This document shows positions 34,781 to 43,551 of a DNA stretch of 64,000 bases, piece after piece. The number at the start of each line of letters is the position of its first letter. Within the stretch, counting starts at the first letter, position 1. A model generated the notes under the pieces. That model worked only from the letters and a program-made list of their open reading frames with translations, had not been told where the DNA came from and did not search any database. Made by a program: the position numbers and the translations under genes. The DNA lies in the NCBI RefSeq assembly GCF_003443655.1, contig NZ_CP031941.1:181501-245500 (forward strand), given 5' to 3'. The DNA comes from Nostoc sphaeroides (lineage in GTDB: Bacteria; Cyanobacteriota; Cyanobacteriia; Cyanobacteriales; Nostocaceae).

Positions 34781-37030
34781 ATGACGTTAAAAGAAGCAAG
34801 CACAAATATTGTTTTTATAGATACAGCAGTTATTGATTACCAAAGCCTGCTAGCTGGTATCATACTCGGCAGTGAAGTTGTTATCCTTGACCATAATCAA
34901 GATGCTTTAACACAAATCACCGAGTTTCTCGCAGGACGTAAATCCAATTCGGTTCAATCAGTTCACATTGTCTCCCACGGCGGCGTGGGGAGTTTGCAAT
35001 TAGGGTCAACTGACCTCAACCTCACCAACCTGAATAGCTACACAAATCAGTTACAAAAGTGGAGAAATGCTTTAACTGATAATGTTGACATTCTACTTTA
35101 TGGCTGTGATGTGGCAAGTGGAGAAGGCACGAAATTTGTACAGCTTTTTAGCCAAATTACTGGAGCAGATGTCGCCGCTTCCACCGACAAAACAGGAAGT
35201 GCAGCGTTAGGTGGCAACTGGGATTTAGAGGTGAAGACGGGAAAAATTGAGGCTAATTTGGCATTTCAGCCTGAAGTAATACAGGCTTACAACTCTATCC
35301 TGCCAGCGAGTTTTACTGGCATATCCTACTCTCAAAACTTTAACTCCTTAGCTAATTCTGGAACATCTATTCCTTGGGCTGATGATTCAACCATTGCGGG
35401 TTGGTACGCGACAAGAACAATTTACGACGCTGGTATTGGCAGTGATAACACAGATGGATTGTACAGTTTTGGTTCGACTTCTGCGACTGAGCGATCGCTT
35501 GGTTCAATAGCTTCTGGTACTACAGGAACTATTTACTATGGGTTACGCCTTACAAACAACACAGGTTCACCGATTACTGCGTTGAAAGTCGGTTACACAG
35601 GTGAACAATGGCGTAATGGTAATAACCTATCACAGCAAGAGCTGAACTTTAGCTATCAAACTGGGTTAACTCTCACAAGCCTAACAACAGGAACATGGAA
35701 ACCTGTAACATCGTTGGATTTTACTGGGCCAATTGCAACTGCAACACCAGGTTCCCTAGATGGGAATGCGGCTGCAAATCGAGTTTCCATAACACCTATA
35801 GTTTTTAACCTAGCTACCCCAATAGTTCCAGGCGAAGAGATTATATTACGTTGGGAAGACCTCAATGACGCAGGCTTTGATCATGGGTTTGCGATCGACG
35901 ATGTTTCTGTTATTAGTGCTAACGATTTAATTCAATACGCAATTTCTACTAATACCCTAACTTTGACTGAAGGTAATAGCGGCACTCAATCTGTTACCTT
36001 TACCGTTGCCCGCAGTGGTGGTATTGGTGTAGCAAGTACAGTGGATTATGCCATTACTGGCACAGCAATTTTTGATAGTGACTATAAGAGCATTCTAATT
36101 AGAAGTGGAGAAATTAGTCAAGTTGGTGAGTTTATAGATAGTGATTTATCCGGGACTTTAAACTTCGACATTGGGGAAAAGACAAAGACAATTACAGTTG
36201 ATATTTTAGCTGACAAACAATTTGAACTCGATGAAAACATTAGTGTCACCTTGAGTAACCCCAACCTGACAGCTGCGCCGCAAAGTTCCACAATTGCTGC
36301 CAGTTTAGCTACAGTAGATATCATCAACGATGATCAGCAACCCACTATCGGTATTTCGGATGTCTTGCTCTCTGAAGGCAACGCAGGCTTACCAACTAAT
36401 GGCAAGTTTAACGTTACTCTTTCCAATGCCAGCTATCAGCAGGTGATTGTCAATTACAACACTAATGATGGCACTGCTAAAGTTTCTGACCTTGATTATA
36501 ATTCTGGGCTGGGGACACTCATTTTCAATCCTGGCGAAACTCTCAAAACCGTTAGCTTTGGCATTAAAGGCGATGACAAACCAGAAGCCAATGAGACGTT
36601 TTCTGTCAATCTGTTTGGTGCCTCAAACGCTACGATTACCGATAGCCTGGGAGTTGCTACTATCATTAATGATGACATTAACCAAATTCCCAGTATCAAG
36701 ATTTCCAATGTCTCGGTCGCCGAAGGCAGCACAGGTATGATAACTAACGTAAACTTTGCCGTTACCCTTTCCAATGCTATCTATCAACAGGTTATTGTCA
36801 ATTACAGTACGAGCGATCGCACTGCCAAAACTTCTGACTCTGATTACAATTCCGGAATGGGGGCAATTATTTTTAACCCTGGCGAAACCAGCAAAATTCT
36901 AAGCATTGGTGTCAGAGGTGATAGAAAAGTTGAAGGTAACGAGACATTTTTTGTCAATCTCTATGGTGCAGCAAACGCCATATTCGCTAATAACCAAGGA
37001 GTCGCTACTATCATAAATGATGACCGCTAA
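34781..37030 (+). CDS. DUF4347 and Calx-beta repeat protein, probably secreted
   Basis: The 749-residue protein opens with DUF4347 (about 9-170): IVFIDTAVIDYQSLLAG, VQSVHIVSHGGVGSLQLG, VDILLYGCDVASGEG and GGNWDLEVKTGKIE. A beta-rich middle domain (about 175-375) follows, then three Calx-beta domains (about 385-505, 520-633, 637-749) with YxSGxGTLIFNPGET and DDxxPEANETFSV motifs that bind calcium. The last two Calx-beta units are very alike, which suggests recent duplication. No signal peptide is seen; such proteins in cyanobacteria are often large adhesins exported by type I secretion. The His-Gly and Gly-Cys motifs of DUF4347 resemble a caspase-like dyad. Confidence 0.85.
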   Translation: MTLKEASTNIVFIDTAVIDYQSLLAGIILGSEVVILDHNQDALTQITEFLAGRKSNSVQSVHIVSHGGVGSLQLGSTDLNLTNLNSYTNQLQKWRNALTDNVDILLYGCDVASGEGTKFVQLFSQITGADVAASTDKTGSAALGGNWDLEVKTGKIEANLAFQPEVIQAYNSILPASFTGISYSQNFNSLANSGTSIPWADDSTIAGWYATRTIYDAGIGSDNTDGLYSFGSTSATERSLGSIASGTTGTIYYGLRLTNNTGSPITALKVGYTGEQWRNGNNLSQQELNFSYQTGLTLTSLTTGTWKPVTSLDFTGPIATATPGSLDGNAAANRVSITPIVFNLATPIVPGEEIILRWEDLNDAGFDHGFAIDDVSVISANDLIQYAISTNTLTLTEGNSGTQSVTFTVARSGGIGVASTVDYAITGTAIFDSDYKSILIRSGEISQVGEFIDSDLSGTLNFDIGEKTKTITVDILADKQFELDENISVTLSNPNLTAAPQSSTIAASLATVDIINDDQQPTIGISDVLLSEGNAGLPTNGKFNVTLSNASYQQVIVNYNTNDGTAKVSDLDYNSGLGTLIFNPGETLKTVSFGIKGDDKPEANETFSVNLFGASNATITDSLGVATIINDDINQIPSIKISNVSVAEGSTGMITNVNFAVTLSNAIYQQVIVNYSTSDRTAKTSDSDYNSGMGAIIFNPGETSKILSIGVRGDRKVEGNETFFVNLYGAANAIFANNQGVATIINDDR

Positions 37031-37060
37031 ACCTTTGACTTTTAGCTCTCGATAAACCTT

Positions 37061-37088
37061 GTAGAAACGCGAAATTTCGCGTCTCTAC
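37061..37088. terminator. Palindromic repeat between convergent genes, supplies the priA stop
   Basis: GTAGAAACGCGAAATTTCGC and GTCTCTAC form a strong hairpin between the Calx-beta gene (ends 37030) and priA (ends 37085). The TAG stop of priA is made from the CTA at 37085-37087, inside the repeat. It can act as a bidirectional terminator, though no T-run follows. Confidence 0.55.
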
Positions 37089-39682
37089 ATTATATTTAAT
37101 GGGTCTACATCTATTGTCAAGCTAACAGATGAAGGACAAAGCGATCGCACTTCTTCCCAATCTGGCAATTGTGGTAAAGCATCGGGGGCAAATTTAATCA
37201 ATATCTGCCAGCGATAACGATTAGCTACCCGCAAAATACTTGCTGGTGCTGGGCCTAATATCTCGAATTCTTCTTCTGTACTCAAGGTTGTGGCAATTAT
37301 TTGCGCGGTGTTTTGCACTTGAATGGGATCGAGACTACTTAAGCGCAATAAAATTAACCGCCCATAAGGGGGATAATTGAGGGCTTGGCGTTGTTCTAAT
37401 TCAGCTTGGGAGAAAGAGTGATAATCGTGCGATCGCACTGCTGCAATTACCTGATGTTCTGTAGTATAAGTTTGTACAATCACCCTCCCCGGATCATCGC
37501 CTCTACCAGCACGTCCAGCGACTTGAGTCAAGGTTTGAAATGCCCGTTCACTGGCGCGATAATCTGATAAATTTAGCAATCCATCGGCGGCGACAACGCC
37601 CACAAGTGTCACTTGTGGTAAATCTAATCCTTTGGTGAGCATTTGCGTACCGACTAATAAATCTGCTTCGCCGTTGGCAAATTGGGTGAGTAGGGTACGG
37701 TGTGAGCCTTTGTTACGAGTGGTATCGCTATCAAAACGAATCAAGCGTAACTCTGGGAATTGTCGCGCTAGTTCTTGCGTTACTCGCTGAGTACCGCTAC
37801 CGAAAAATTTCAGGTAAGGGGAACTACAATCGGGGCAGAATTTGGGGTGCGATCGCGCATAGTTACAATAATGGCAGCGCAATAATTCCGGTGCTTTTTC
37901 TTCGGTGTGGTGATACGCTAACGACACGTCACAGTAAGGACATTCCAATACATATCCACAACTGCGGCAAGATACAAAAGTACTGTGTCCCCGCCGATGG
38001 ATAAATAAAATTCCCTGTTGTTTTCTCTCTTGCAACTGTTGCAAAGCAACTTGGAGCGATCTACTAAATATAGAACGATTTCCCTGCTGCAACTCTTGCC
38101 GCATATCGACTATTTCCACCGGCGGTAAAGGGCGGGAGTTGATGCGTTCGGGGAGTGAGAGGTAAAGAGTAGAGACGCGATTAATCGCGTCTGTACAAGA
38201 GTTATGAGTTACGAATTCTTCCCCTGCTCCCCCTGCCCCCTGCCTCCTCACGCTTACCCAACTCTCTAACGAGGGCGTCGCGGAACCTAACACTAAGGGG
38301 CAATTTTCTAACTCTGCTCGCCACTGGGCGACGGTACGGGCGTGGTAGGTGGGTATGGGGGAGTCTTGTTTAAAACTGCTATCGTGTTCTTCATCTAAAA
38401 TAATTAAACCCAGGTTGGGCAAAGGGGCGAAAACTGCACTGCGCGTACCAATGACAACTTGAGGTTCTCCTGTGAGCATTTGTCGCCAAGTGTCGTAACG
38501 TTCACCATCGGAGAGGGCGCTGTGATAGACGCTGACTTTATTACCAAAACGGGCGCGAAAACGATCGGTTAGCTGGGGTGTTAGTCCAATTTCGGGGACT
38601 AAAACAAGGGCGGATTTGCCGACTTTGAGGAGAGGTGCGATCGCTTGCAAATATACTTCGGTTTTTCCTGAACCTGTCACCCCATGCAATAAAACTTCAG
38701 CAAATCCATCTAGTGTTTGGATTGTTTCTAAGGCGCTAGCTTGAGCAACAGTTAAAGATTTAGCCCCATCGCCTGCTAATGCTGGCCCCTGTTCGGTTCG
38801 CAATACTTCCCGTTCTTCGATGACGATGTAACCTTTTTGTGCCAACGTTTTGAGTATAGAAGAACTAGCATTGCAAATTTGTAGTAATTCATTTTGCCAC
38901 AACTCTCCACCATGCCGCCGCAGCACTTCTAAAATCTCTCTTTGGCGAGTAGTTAAGTCGTGGTCAATTGTACCTGTAAGCGTGACTGCTTTTTGCAACT
39001 TTGGTCGAGTTAATCGCGGTGGTTCTAAGTAGCTTTCTACTAAACCAAATCGCAGCAACTCCCGAATTCCTCGATAGGCAGATTTGACTTTTTGTTGGAT
39101 GTAGACAAAACTGTAATCTCCCGCCGGTTGCCCTTGTAAAATTTCCCAAACTTGCCGTGCAGTAGGAGTCAAAAAAGCCAAAGGATCAGCAGATCCTAGT
39201 AAATAACGACTCCCCTCCGCTCCTCTGCCCCCCTGCCCCCCTGCCCCCCCGCCTCCAACAAGGCGGATGCGGCGCTGCGATCGCCCCAGTAACCCTGGTG
39301 GCAGAGCAACCCGGATTACTTGAATTAGGGGCGTATAGTAATATGCAGCAACTCGATTGAGTAATTCCCAATAAGCACTTGGGAAAAATCCAACGCTGAC
39401 TATATCTTCTACTTCCCGGATTTTTTCTGGTGGTAAATCGACATTTGGTTGTGCCAGTAACCGAATTGCGATCGCTCCTAATTGTTGTGCCCCAAATGGC
39501 ACGCTCAAAATATCCCCTGGTTTTATTTCTAACTGGGCTGGCAATCGATAAGTAAATAGTCCTGTACTTCCGGGACAGTCTACCAGTACTTCAACCCACC
39601 TATTAACAGTTATACCTGACTTGTATGATTCACTAGGTTCAGATACTAATAAAGGAGATAATTTTACGTCATTAATATACAT
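37085..39682 (-). CDS. priA: Primosomal protein N' (replication restart helicase)
   Basis: PriA restarts stalled replication forks as a 3'-to-5' helicase. The 865-residue protein has the N-terminal DNA-binding domain (VEVLVDCPGSTGLFTYRLP), Walker A GVTGSGKTEVYLQAI, DEEHDSSFKQDSP, and a zinc-binding block CRSCGYVLECPYCDVSLAYH and CHYCNYARSHPKFCPDC. The helicase C-terminal QVAGRAGRGDDPGRV motif is intact. Two low-complexity insertions, at about residues 142-159 and 477-504, are translated repeat DNA. All catalytic motifs remain, so it is probably functional. Its stop lies in a palindromic repeat. Confidence 0.94.
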   Translation of the reverse strand: MYINDVKLSPLLVSEPSESYKSGITVNRWVEVLVDCPGSTGLFTYRLPAQLEIKPGDILSVPFGAQQLGAIAIRLLAQPNVDLPPEKIREVEDIVSVGFFPSAYWELLNRVAAYYYTPLIQVIRVALPPGLLGRSQRRIRLVGGGGAGGQGGRGAEGSRYLLGSADPLAFLTPTARQVWEILQGQPAGDYSFVYIQQKVKSAYRGIRELLRFGLVESYLEPPRLTRPKLQKAVTLTGTIDHDLTTRQREILEVLRRHGGELWQNELLQICNASSSILKTLAQKGYIVIEEREVLRTEQGPALAGDGAKSLTVAQASALETIQTLDGFAEVLLHGVTGSGKTEVYLQAIAPLLKVGKSALVLVPEIGLTPQLTDRFRARFGNKVSVYHSALSDGERYDTWRQMLTGEPQVVIGTRSAVFAPLPNLGLIILDEEHDSSFKQDSPIPTYHARTVAQWRAELENCPLVLGSATPSLESWVSVRRQGAGGAGEEFVTHNSCTDAINRVSTLYLSLPERINSRPLPPVEIVDMRQELQQGNRSIFSRSLQVALQQLQERKQQGILFIHRRGHSTFVSCRSCGYVLECPYCDVSLAYHHTEEKAPELLRCHYCNYARSHPKFCPDCSSPYLKFFGSGTQRVTQELARQFPELRLIRFDSDTTRNKGSHRTLLTQFANGEADLLVGTQMLTKGLDLPQVTLVGVVAADGLLNLSDYRASERAFQTLTQVAGRAGRGDDPGRVIVQTYTTEHQVIAAVRSHDYHSFSQAELEQRQALNYPPYGRLILLRLSSLDPIQVQNTAQIIATTLSTEEEFEILGPAPASILRVANRYRWQILIKFAPDALPQLPDWEEVRSLCPSSVSLTIDVDPLNIM
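38171..38252. repeat. Repeat insertion in priA (palindrome plus G-rich STRR)
   Basis: AGAGACGCGATTAATCGCGT and CTGTACAAGAGTTATGAG are followed by C-rich heptamers CCCCCTGCCCCCTGCC. Read through in frame it adds a peptide such as VTHNSCTDAINRVSTLY. The same palindrome lies between kdpA and kdpB. Confidence 0.8.
39208..39258. repeat. Second repeat insertion in priA (CCCCCTG heptamers)
   Basis: CCTCTGCCCCCCTGCCCCCC and neighbouring units encode a Gly-rich stretch, GGGGAGGQGGRGAEG, on the minus strand. It sits between the N-terminal domain and the next conserved segment, LLGSADPLAFLTP. Confidence 0.8.
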
Positions 39683-40481
39683 AGTTTCTGACTTTATAGT
39701 TAGATATTTACCTCACATAGCTGGTTAAAAGTAACCTAGCTTAATTAAGTCTAATTTTTTATTTTGTTAGACTTAAATGGTATTTCCCAATACTGTTATC
39801 CTTCATAATACTTGATAAGTTTCCTCTTATGTAATCTACTAGACAAATTCGTATCAACTGTACATGCAATAAATATTTGGTACCCACTATACAAATAAAA
39901 CCATGTCAGCCCTTCCTGCAACAGTTGCTCCATCTACTAAATAGGGAGTAGCCTTTATCCGCCTATCGATAGATATTCAACCCTTTCTGTATATGAGATG
40001 CTTTTATACAAATAAGAATATCTTGAAATTAAGCTGCCATTATTATAATTTCTCTCATCTGGGTAAATTGAAATCAGGAATGCATAACTCCAGCACCAAG
40101 TTTTTAATTTATCCAGTGATTTCCAAGAGATAAACATTAAAAATATTTATAAAAATATATGAAAGTTTAAGATATTTGGATGGTTAGCTGAGAATTCTAT
40201 GTTTGTTAAGGTTGAGAAAGTTTGAGGGGGTTTGACATATTTGGTAATTAAGAAAAAAATGAAGAATATAATCTGTTAGGAGCCTGAGAAGAAAGTTTTG
40301 TTGGGTGCGAAGGCCAGTTTAGTTATAGGTTGTATCTAACTGTAACGTATATGTGTTAGGTAGATGCCGATTTTCATTCCTGAAGAAAAATTAGCATAAG
40401 CCTGAATTTCGCTATATAAACGGGTGCATTCGTCCCTTAGGGAAAACTACCAAGCCTCAAAGGAGTAGCTGTAACTAAATT
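39683..40481. other. Long upstream region of the sigma factor gene
   Basis: About 800 bp of AT-rich DNA separate divergent priA and the sigma factor gene. Short frames here lack protein character. TATATAAACGGG at about 40412-40423 could be part of a promoter, and AAAGGAG (40458-40464) is a ribosome-binding site for the start at 40482. I see no repeat element. Confidence 0.45.
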
Positions 40482-41654
40482 ATGTACCAAACAAAGCAAC
40501 AATCCCTAAAGGAAACTATGAATATTGTTGAATTAGGAGAAATGGAAATACTGGAGAACACTGCTGATATTGAAGAACCATTACTCGATATTTTAGAAGC
40601 AGTGGCAGATGAAGAACCTCCAATTGTAGTAGAAAATCTGGAATCAGACGAACGCGACGGGGATGATATGGCTGCGGCTCGTCCTTCGGGATACAATAAA
40701 ACCGAGCATGATGATGCCGTCGGCGCGTTTTTTAAAGAAATGGCGCGTTATCCCCTTCTAAAAGCTGATGAAGAGGTAGAGTTAGCGCGGCGAGTTAGGT
40801 TTCTAGAAGAAGTTAGGGAATTACAAGCAGCCTTAGAATTAAAACTGGGACAGGAACCTAGCAAGGTAGAGGTGGCTTCCGAGCTAGAAATGACGGAAAA
40901 GCAATTAGAAAGTCGCTTGTATCAAGGTAGAGTAGCGAAACGCAAAATGATTCGCTCGAATCTGAGATTGGTAGTTTCTATTGCTAAACGATACCTAAAT
41001 CGGGGAGTGCCTTTCCTGGATTTAATTCAAGAAGGAGCGATGGGTTTAAATCGCGCTACAGAAAAGTTTGATCCAGATAAAGGATATAAGTTTTCTACTT
41101 ACGCCTATTGGTGGATTAGACAAGCGATTACCAGGGCGATCGCTAACGATGCGCGGACAATTCGGCTACCTATTCATATTGTTGAAAAGCTTAACAAGCT
41201 AAAAAAAGCACAACGAGAACTCAAGCAAAAACTTTGTCGCAATCCTACCGAAGGAGAAATGGCAGAAAGTTTGGAAATTAGTGTGCAACAACTACGCCAG
41301 CTACAACAACTACGGCGTCAAGCACTTTCTCTCAACCACCGTGTAGGTAAAGAAGAAGACACGGAATTAATGGATTTGCTAGAAGATGAAGATAACCTGT
41401 CTCCAGAAGCAAAAATGAATGAAAACATGATGCGTCAGGAGATTTGGGAAGTCTTGGGTGACGTGTTAACTCCACGGGAGAAAGATGTAATTTCTCTGCG
41501 GTATGGTTTGACAACCAGCGAACCCTGTACCTTAGAAGAAGTTGGCAACATGTTCAATCTTTCTCGTGAGCGAGTGCGACAAATTCAAAGCAAAGCCATG
41601 CGAAAATTGCGCCGTCCCCACATAGCCAAACGTTTAAAAGGTTGGTTGATTTAA
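40482..41654 (+). CDS. sigC: Group 2 sigma-70 factor, SigC-like
   Basis: The 390-residue protein is a primary-like but non-essential sigma factor. An acidic N-terminus (1-70) precedes region 1.2 (DDAVGAFFKEMARYPLLKAD), region 2 (NLRLVVSIAKRYLNRGVPFL, GYKFSTYAYWWIRQAI), region 3 and region 4 (LTPREKDVISLRYGL, LEEVGNMFNLSRERVRQIQS). The GAFFKEMARYPLL form of region 1.2 is what I associate with SigC of cyanobacteria; the group assignment is firm, the letter less so. The first ATG at 40482 has a ribosome-binding site; a second is at codon 13. The region 2 sequence reads GAMGLNRATEKFDP where GLIRA is usual. Confidence 0.9.
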   Translation: MYQTKQQSLKETMNIVELGEMEILENTADIEEPLLDILEAVADEEPPIVVENLESDERDGDDMAAARPSGYNKTEHDDAVGAFFKEMARYPLLKADEEVELARRVRFLEEVRELQAALELKLGQEPSKVEVASELEMTEKQLESRLYQGRVAKRKMIRSNLRLVVSIAKRYLNRGVPFLDLIQEGAMGLNRATEKFDPDKGYKFSTYAYWWIRQAITRAIANDARTIRLPIHIVEKLNKLKKAQRELKQKLCRNPTEGEMAESLEISVQQLRQLQQLRRQALSLNHRVGKEEDTELMDLLEDEDNLSPEAKMNENMMRQEIWEVLGDVLTPREKDVISLRYGLTTSEPCTLEEVGNMFNLSRERVRQIQSKAMRKLRRPHIAKRLKGWLI

Positions 41655-41978
41655 TTACATCTACGAAGATAGATTAGCTTCATTAACGAACATGGATCAA
41701 ATAAAGTGCAAAACTTTAAATCTAGGATGGTGCGTTACGCTACGCGATAATGCACCCTACTAGATTTTAGGTGCGTTAGGACAAATGCGCTTAACACACC
41801 TTACAAAAGTTGCTCTTTATTAAATCCACATGCCTCATGAATGAAGGCCAAGTACTATCTTGTAAATTGCATAAACAGGGCGTTTTGTACCTTTTTTCAG
41901 CTTTTTTTTAATCATTAGTCAAAAAAACTTGCACAGTTGCCTATAGACTATGGACTATCAACTATAGACTATAGACTA
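41655..41978. other. Intergenic stretch with short repeats
   Basis: GATGGTGCGTTACGCTACGC and GATAATGCACCCTACTAG (about 41728-41765) are parts of a common dispersed repeat. CTATAGA/CTATGGA heptamers at 41941-41976 form an STRR that runs up to the start of the following gene. No gene is seen. Confidence 0.55.
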
Positions 41979-42485
41979 ATGACTTTGCATAGCAATTTGA
42001 TTGTGCGTTTTGCTGAACCAACTGATTACAGCGTACTGTTTAAATTAATTCAGGGGCTGGCTGAGTATGAAAAATTATCTCACGCTGTCACTGGCAATGC
42101 TCTCGAACTTAAAGAGCATTTATTTGGAGCGCACAAATATATAGAAGCGATTTTAGCAGAATCTGCGGGTCAAGCTGTTGGTTTTGCCCTATTTTTTCAT
42201 AATTATTCAACATTTCTGACTAAGCCAGGAATTTATCTGGAAGACTTATTTGTTTTACCAGAATATCGTAGGCAAGGTATTGGTAAGGCTCTCCTGACTA
42301 AATTAGCTCAGATAGCTGTAGAACGTGATTGTGGGCGCTTAGAGTGGAGTGTGTTGGATTGGAACGAATCAGCCCAAGAATTCTACCGTAGTATGGGAGC
42401 ATCTATATTAGATGATTGGCGAATTTGTCGTGTTACAGGAGATGCGCTTACTGAGTTAGGGGCTGTTAAAAGAATTCACAATTGA
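41979..42485 (+). CDS. GNAT family N-acetyltransferase
   Basis: The start ATG at 41979 gives 168 residues; the longer frame from a TTG would translate the adjoining STRR. FLTKPGIYLEDLFVLPEYRR, GIGKALLTKLAQIA and CGRLEWSVLDWNESAQEFY show the acetyl-CoA binding motif A and motif B of a GNAT enzyme, close to the diamine (spermidine/putrescine type) acetyltransferase-like subgroup. It acts in the cytoplasm. The substrate is not predictable by eye. It is likely monocistronic. Confidence 0.9.
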   Translation: MTLHSNLIVRFAEPTDYSVLFKLIQGLAEYEKLSHAVTGNALELKEHLFGAHKYIEAILAESAGQAVGFALFFHNYSTFLTKPGIYLEDLFVLPEYRRQGIGKALLTKLAQIAVERDCGRLEWSVLDWNESAQEFYRSMGASILDDWRICRVTGDALTELGAVKRIHN

Positions 42486-42544
42486 TAAATTGAGAATGAC
42501 GCTCTTACCTTGCTAACGTAATTCCTAATAATAGCAGTAAGCAA

Positions 42545-42583
42545 GTTCGTAGTAAGGACTTTAGTCCTTATTTTTAAGGGACT
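42545..42583. repeat. Dispersed repeat GTTCGTAGTAAGGACTTTAGTCC
   Basis: GTTCGTAGTAAGGACTTTAG with the palindrome GGACTTTAGTCC, then AAGGGACTT. A longer copy lies at 51389-51440. It can form small hairpins. Confidence 0.75.
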
Positions 42584-42631
42584 TCCAAATAAAAAATACT
42601 CAAAAAACTGGGGAAAAAACTCTCTTTTCCT

Positions 42632-42748
42632 TATTCTTCTGTGTTCTCTGTGTCTCTGTGGTTCGTTTATTTGGATAATTTAAACCATACTTAAATACAA
42701 AAAAGAAAAACGAACCACAAAGAACGCAAAGGACACAAAGAAAGAAGA
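42632..42748. repeat. Inverted pair of the TCTGTGTTCTCTGTGTCTCT repeat
   Basis: TTCTTCTGTGTTCTCTGTGT with CTCTGTGGTTCGTTT (42634-42667) is complementary in large part to AAACGAACCACAAAGAACGC with AAAGGACACAAAGAAAG (42708-42744). The arms flank 40 bp upstream of petJ. Single copies of related sequence lie at about 9377 and 48335. Confidence 0.7.
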
Positions 42749-42888
42749 AGTTAAGAGGGTTTAGTGCAGCATCAAAAAACTTGATAGCGAAGTTTGACAG
42801 CTTGTCATTTGACTATAGCAGCACCTCAACTGACAATTATGGAGGATATCGCAGCGAATAAGCTATTATTGGAGAGAGAGAACACGAA

Positions 42889-43224
42889 ATGAAAAAAATT
42901 ATTACAGTGATGCTGTTAGGCATAGCAATCTTTACTTTTGCCTTCAGTAGTCCAGCTTTGGCAGCAGATGCTGTTAGTGGAGCTAAAGTATTTAGTGCTA
43001 ATTGTGCCTCTTGTCATGCGGGAGGGAAAAATCTGGTTAATGCTGCCAAAAGCCTGAAGAAAGCGGATTTGGAAAAGTATGGTTTGTACTCAGCAGACAA
43101 GATTATTGCTCAGGTTACAAAAGGTAAAGGTGCTATGCCCGCCTTCGGCAACCGTTTGAAGGCTGACAAAATTGAAGATGTAGCTGCTTATGTGCTTTCA
43201 CAAGCAGATAAGGACTGGAAGTAG
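42889..43224 (+). CDS. petJ: Cytochrome c6 (soluble c-type cytochrome)
   Basis: Cytochrome c6 carries electrons in the thylakoid lumen from cytochrome b6f to photosystem I or cytochrome oxidase. The 111-residue precursor has a signal peptide cleaved after ALA (ALAADAVSG, about residue 25). The mature part has the haem site CASCH at about 41-45 and the methionine ligand in [20 protein letters not shown] just upstream is the ribosome-binding site. A terminator-like hairpin follows at 43394. In many cyanobacteria petJ responds to copper; no regulatory site is obvious here. Confidence 0.96.
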   Translation: MKKIITVMLLGIAIFTFAFSSPALAADAVSGAKVFSANCASCHAGGKNLVNAAKSLKKADLEKYGLYSADKIIAQVTKGKGAMPAFGNRLKADKIEDVAAYVLSQADKDWK

Positions 43225-43393
43225 ACTAAAATAAGCTGTTACGCATTTAACTTGAACATTTACATGAAGGCTGATGACCGATGACTGATGACTGATAACC
43301 GAAAACCTGTCAACAGTTAACAGTTAACGACCGTAAAGAGTGTTTATACAATTTAGGCGCACATCAGCTTATCACTTCAGTAATTAACAATTT

Positions 43394-43421
43394 GCGGGGC
43401 TTTTTGTCCCGCTAATTTTAG
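43394..43421 (+). terminator. Hairpin terminator downstream of petJ
   Basis: GCGGGGC (43394-43400) pairs with GTCCCGC (43406-43412) around a TTTTT loop, followed by TAATTTTAG. It lies 170 bp after petJ and before the TPR gene. The interval between also holds GATGACTGATGACTGATAAC heptamers. Confidence 0.5.
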
Positions 43422-43551
43422 TGTTGCCGAAATTGTCAAATAGGATGCTTTTACCAATTTTGGATTTTAGATTTTGAATTTTGGATTAAGGTTTTTACAA
43501 AAAGACTGTTCCAAGAATATCAAACAATACTCCCTATCCTCATTTGGTATT

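Noticed and set aside
39955-40137. 60-codon minus-strand frame upstream of the sigma gene
   Set aside because: AT-rich chance frame without motif or start signal.
41937-41978. N-terminal extension of the GNAT protein
   Set aside because: The TTG start and next 14 codons are STRR sequence; the ATG at 41979 begins the conserved part.
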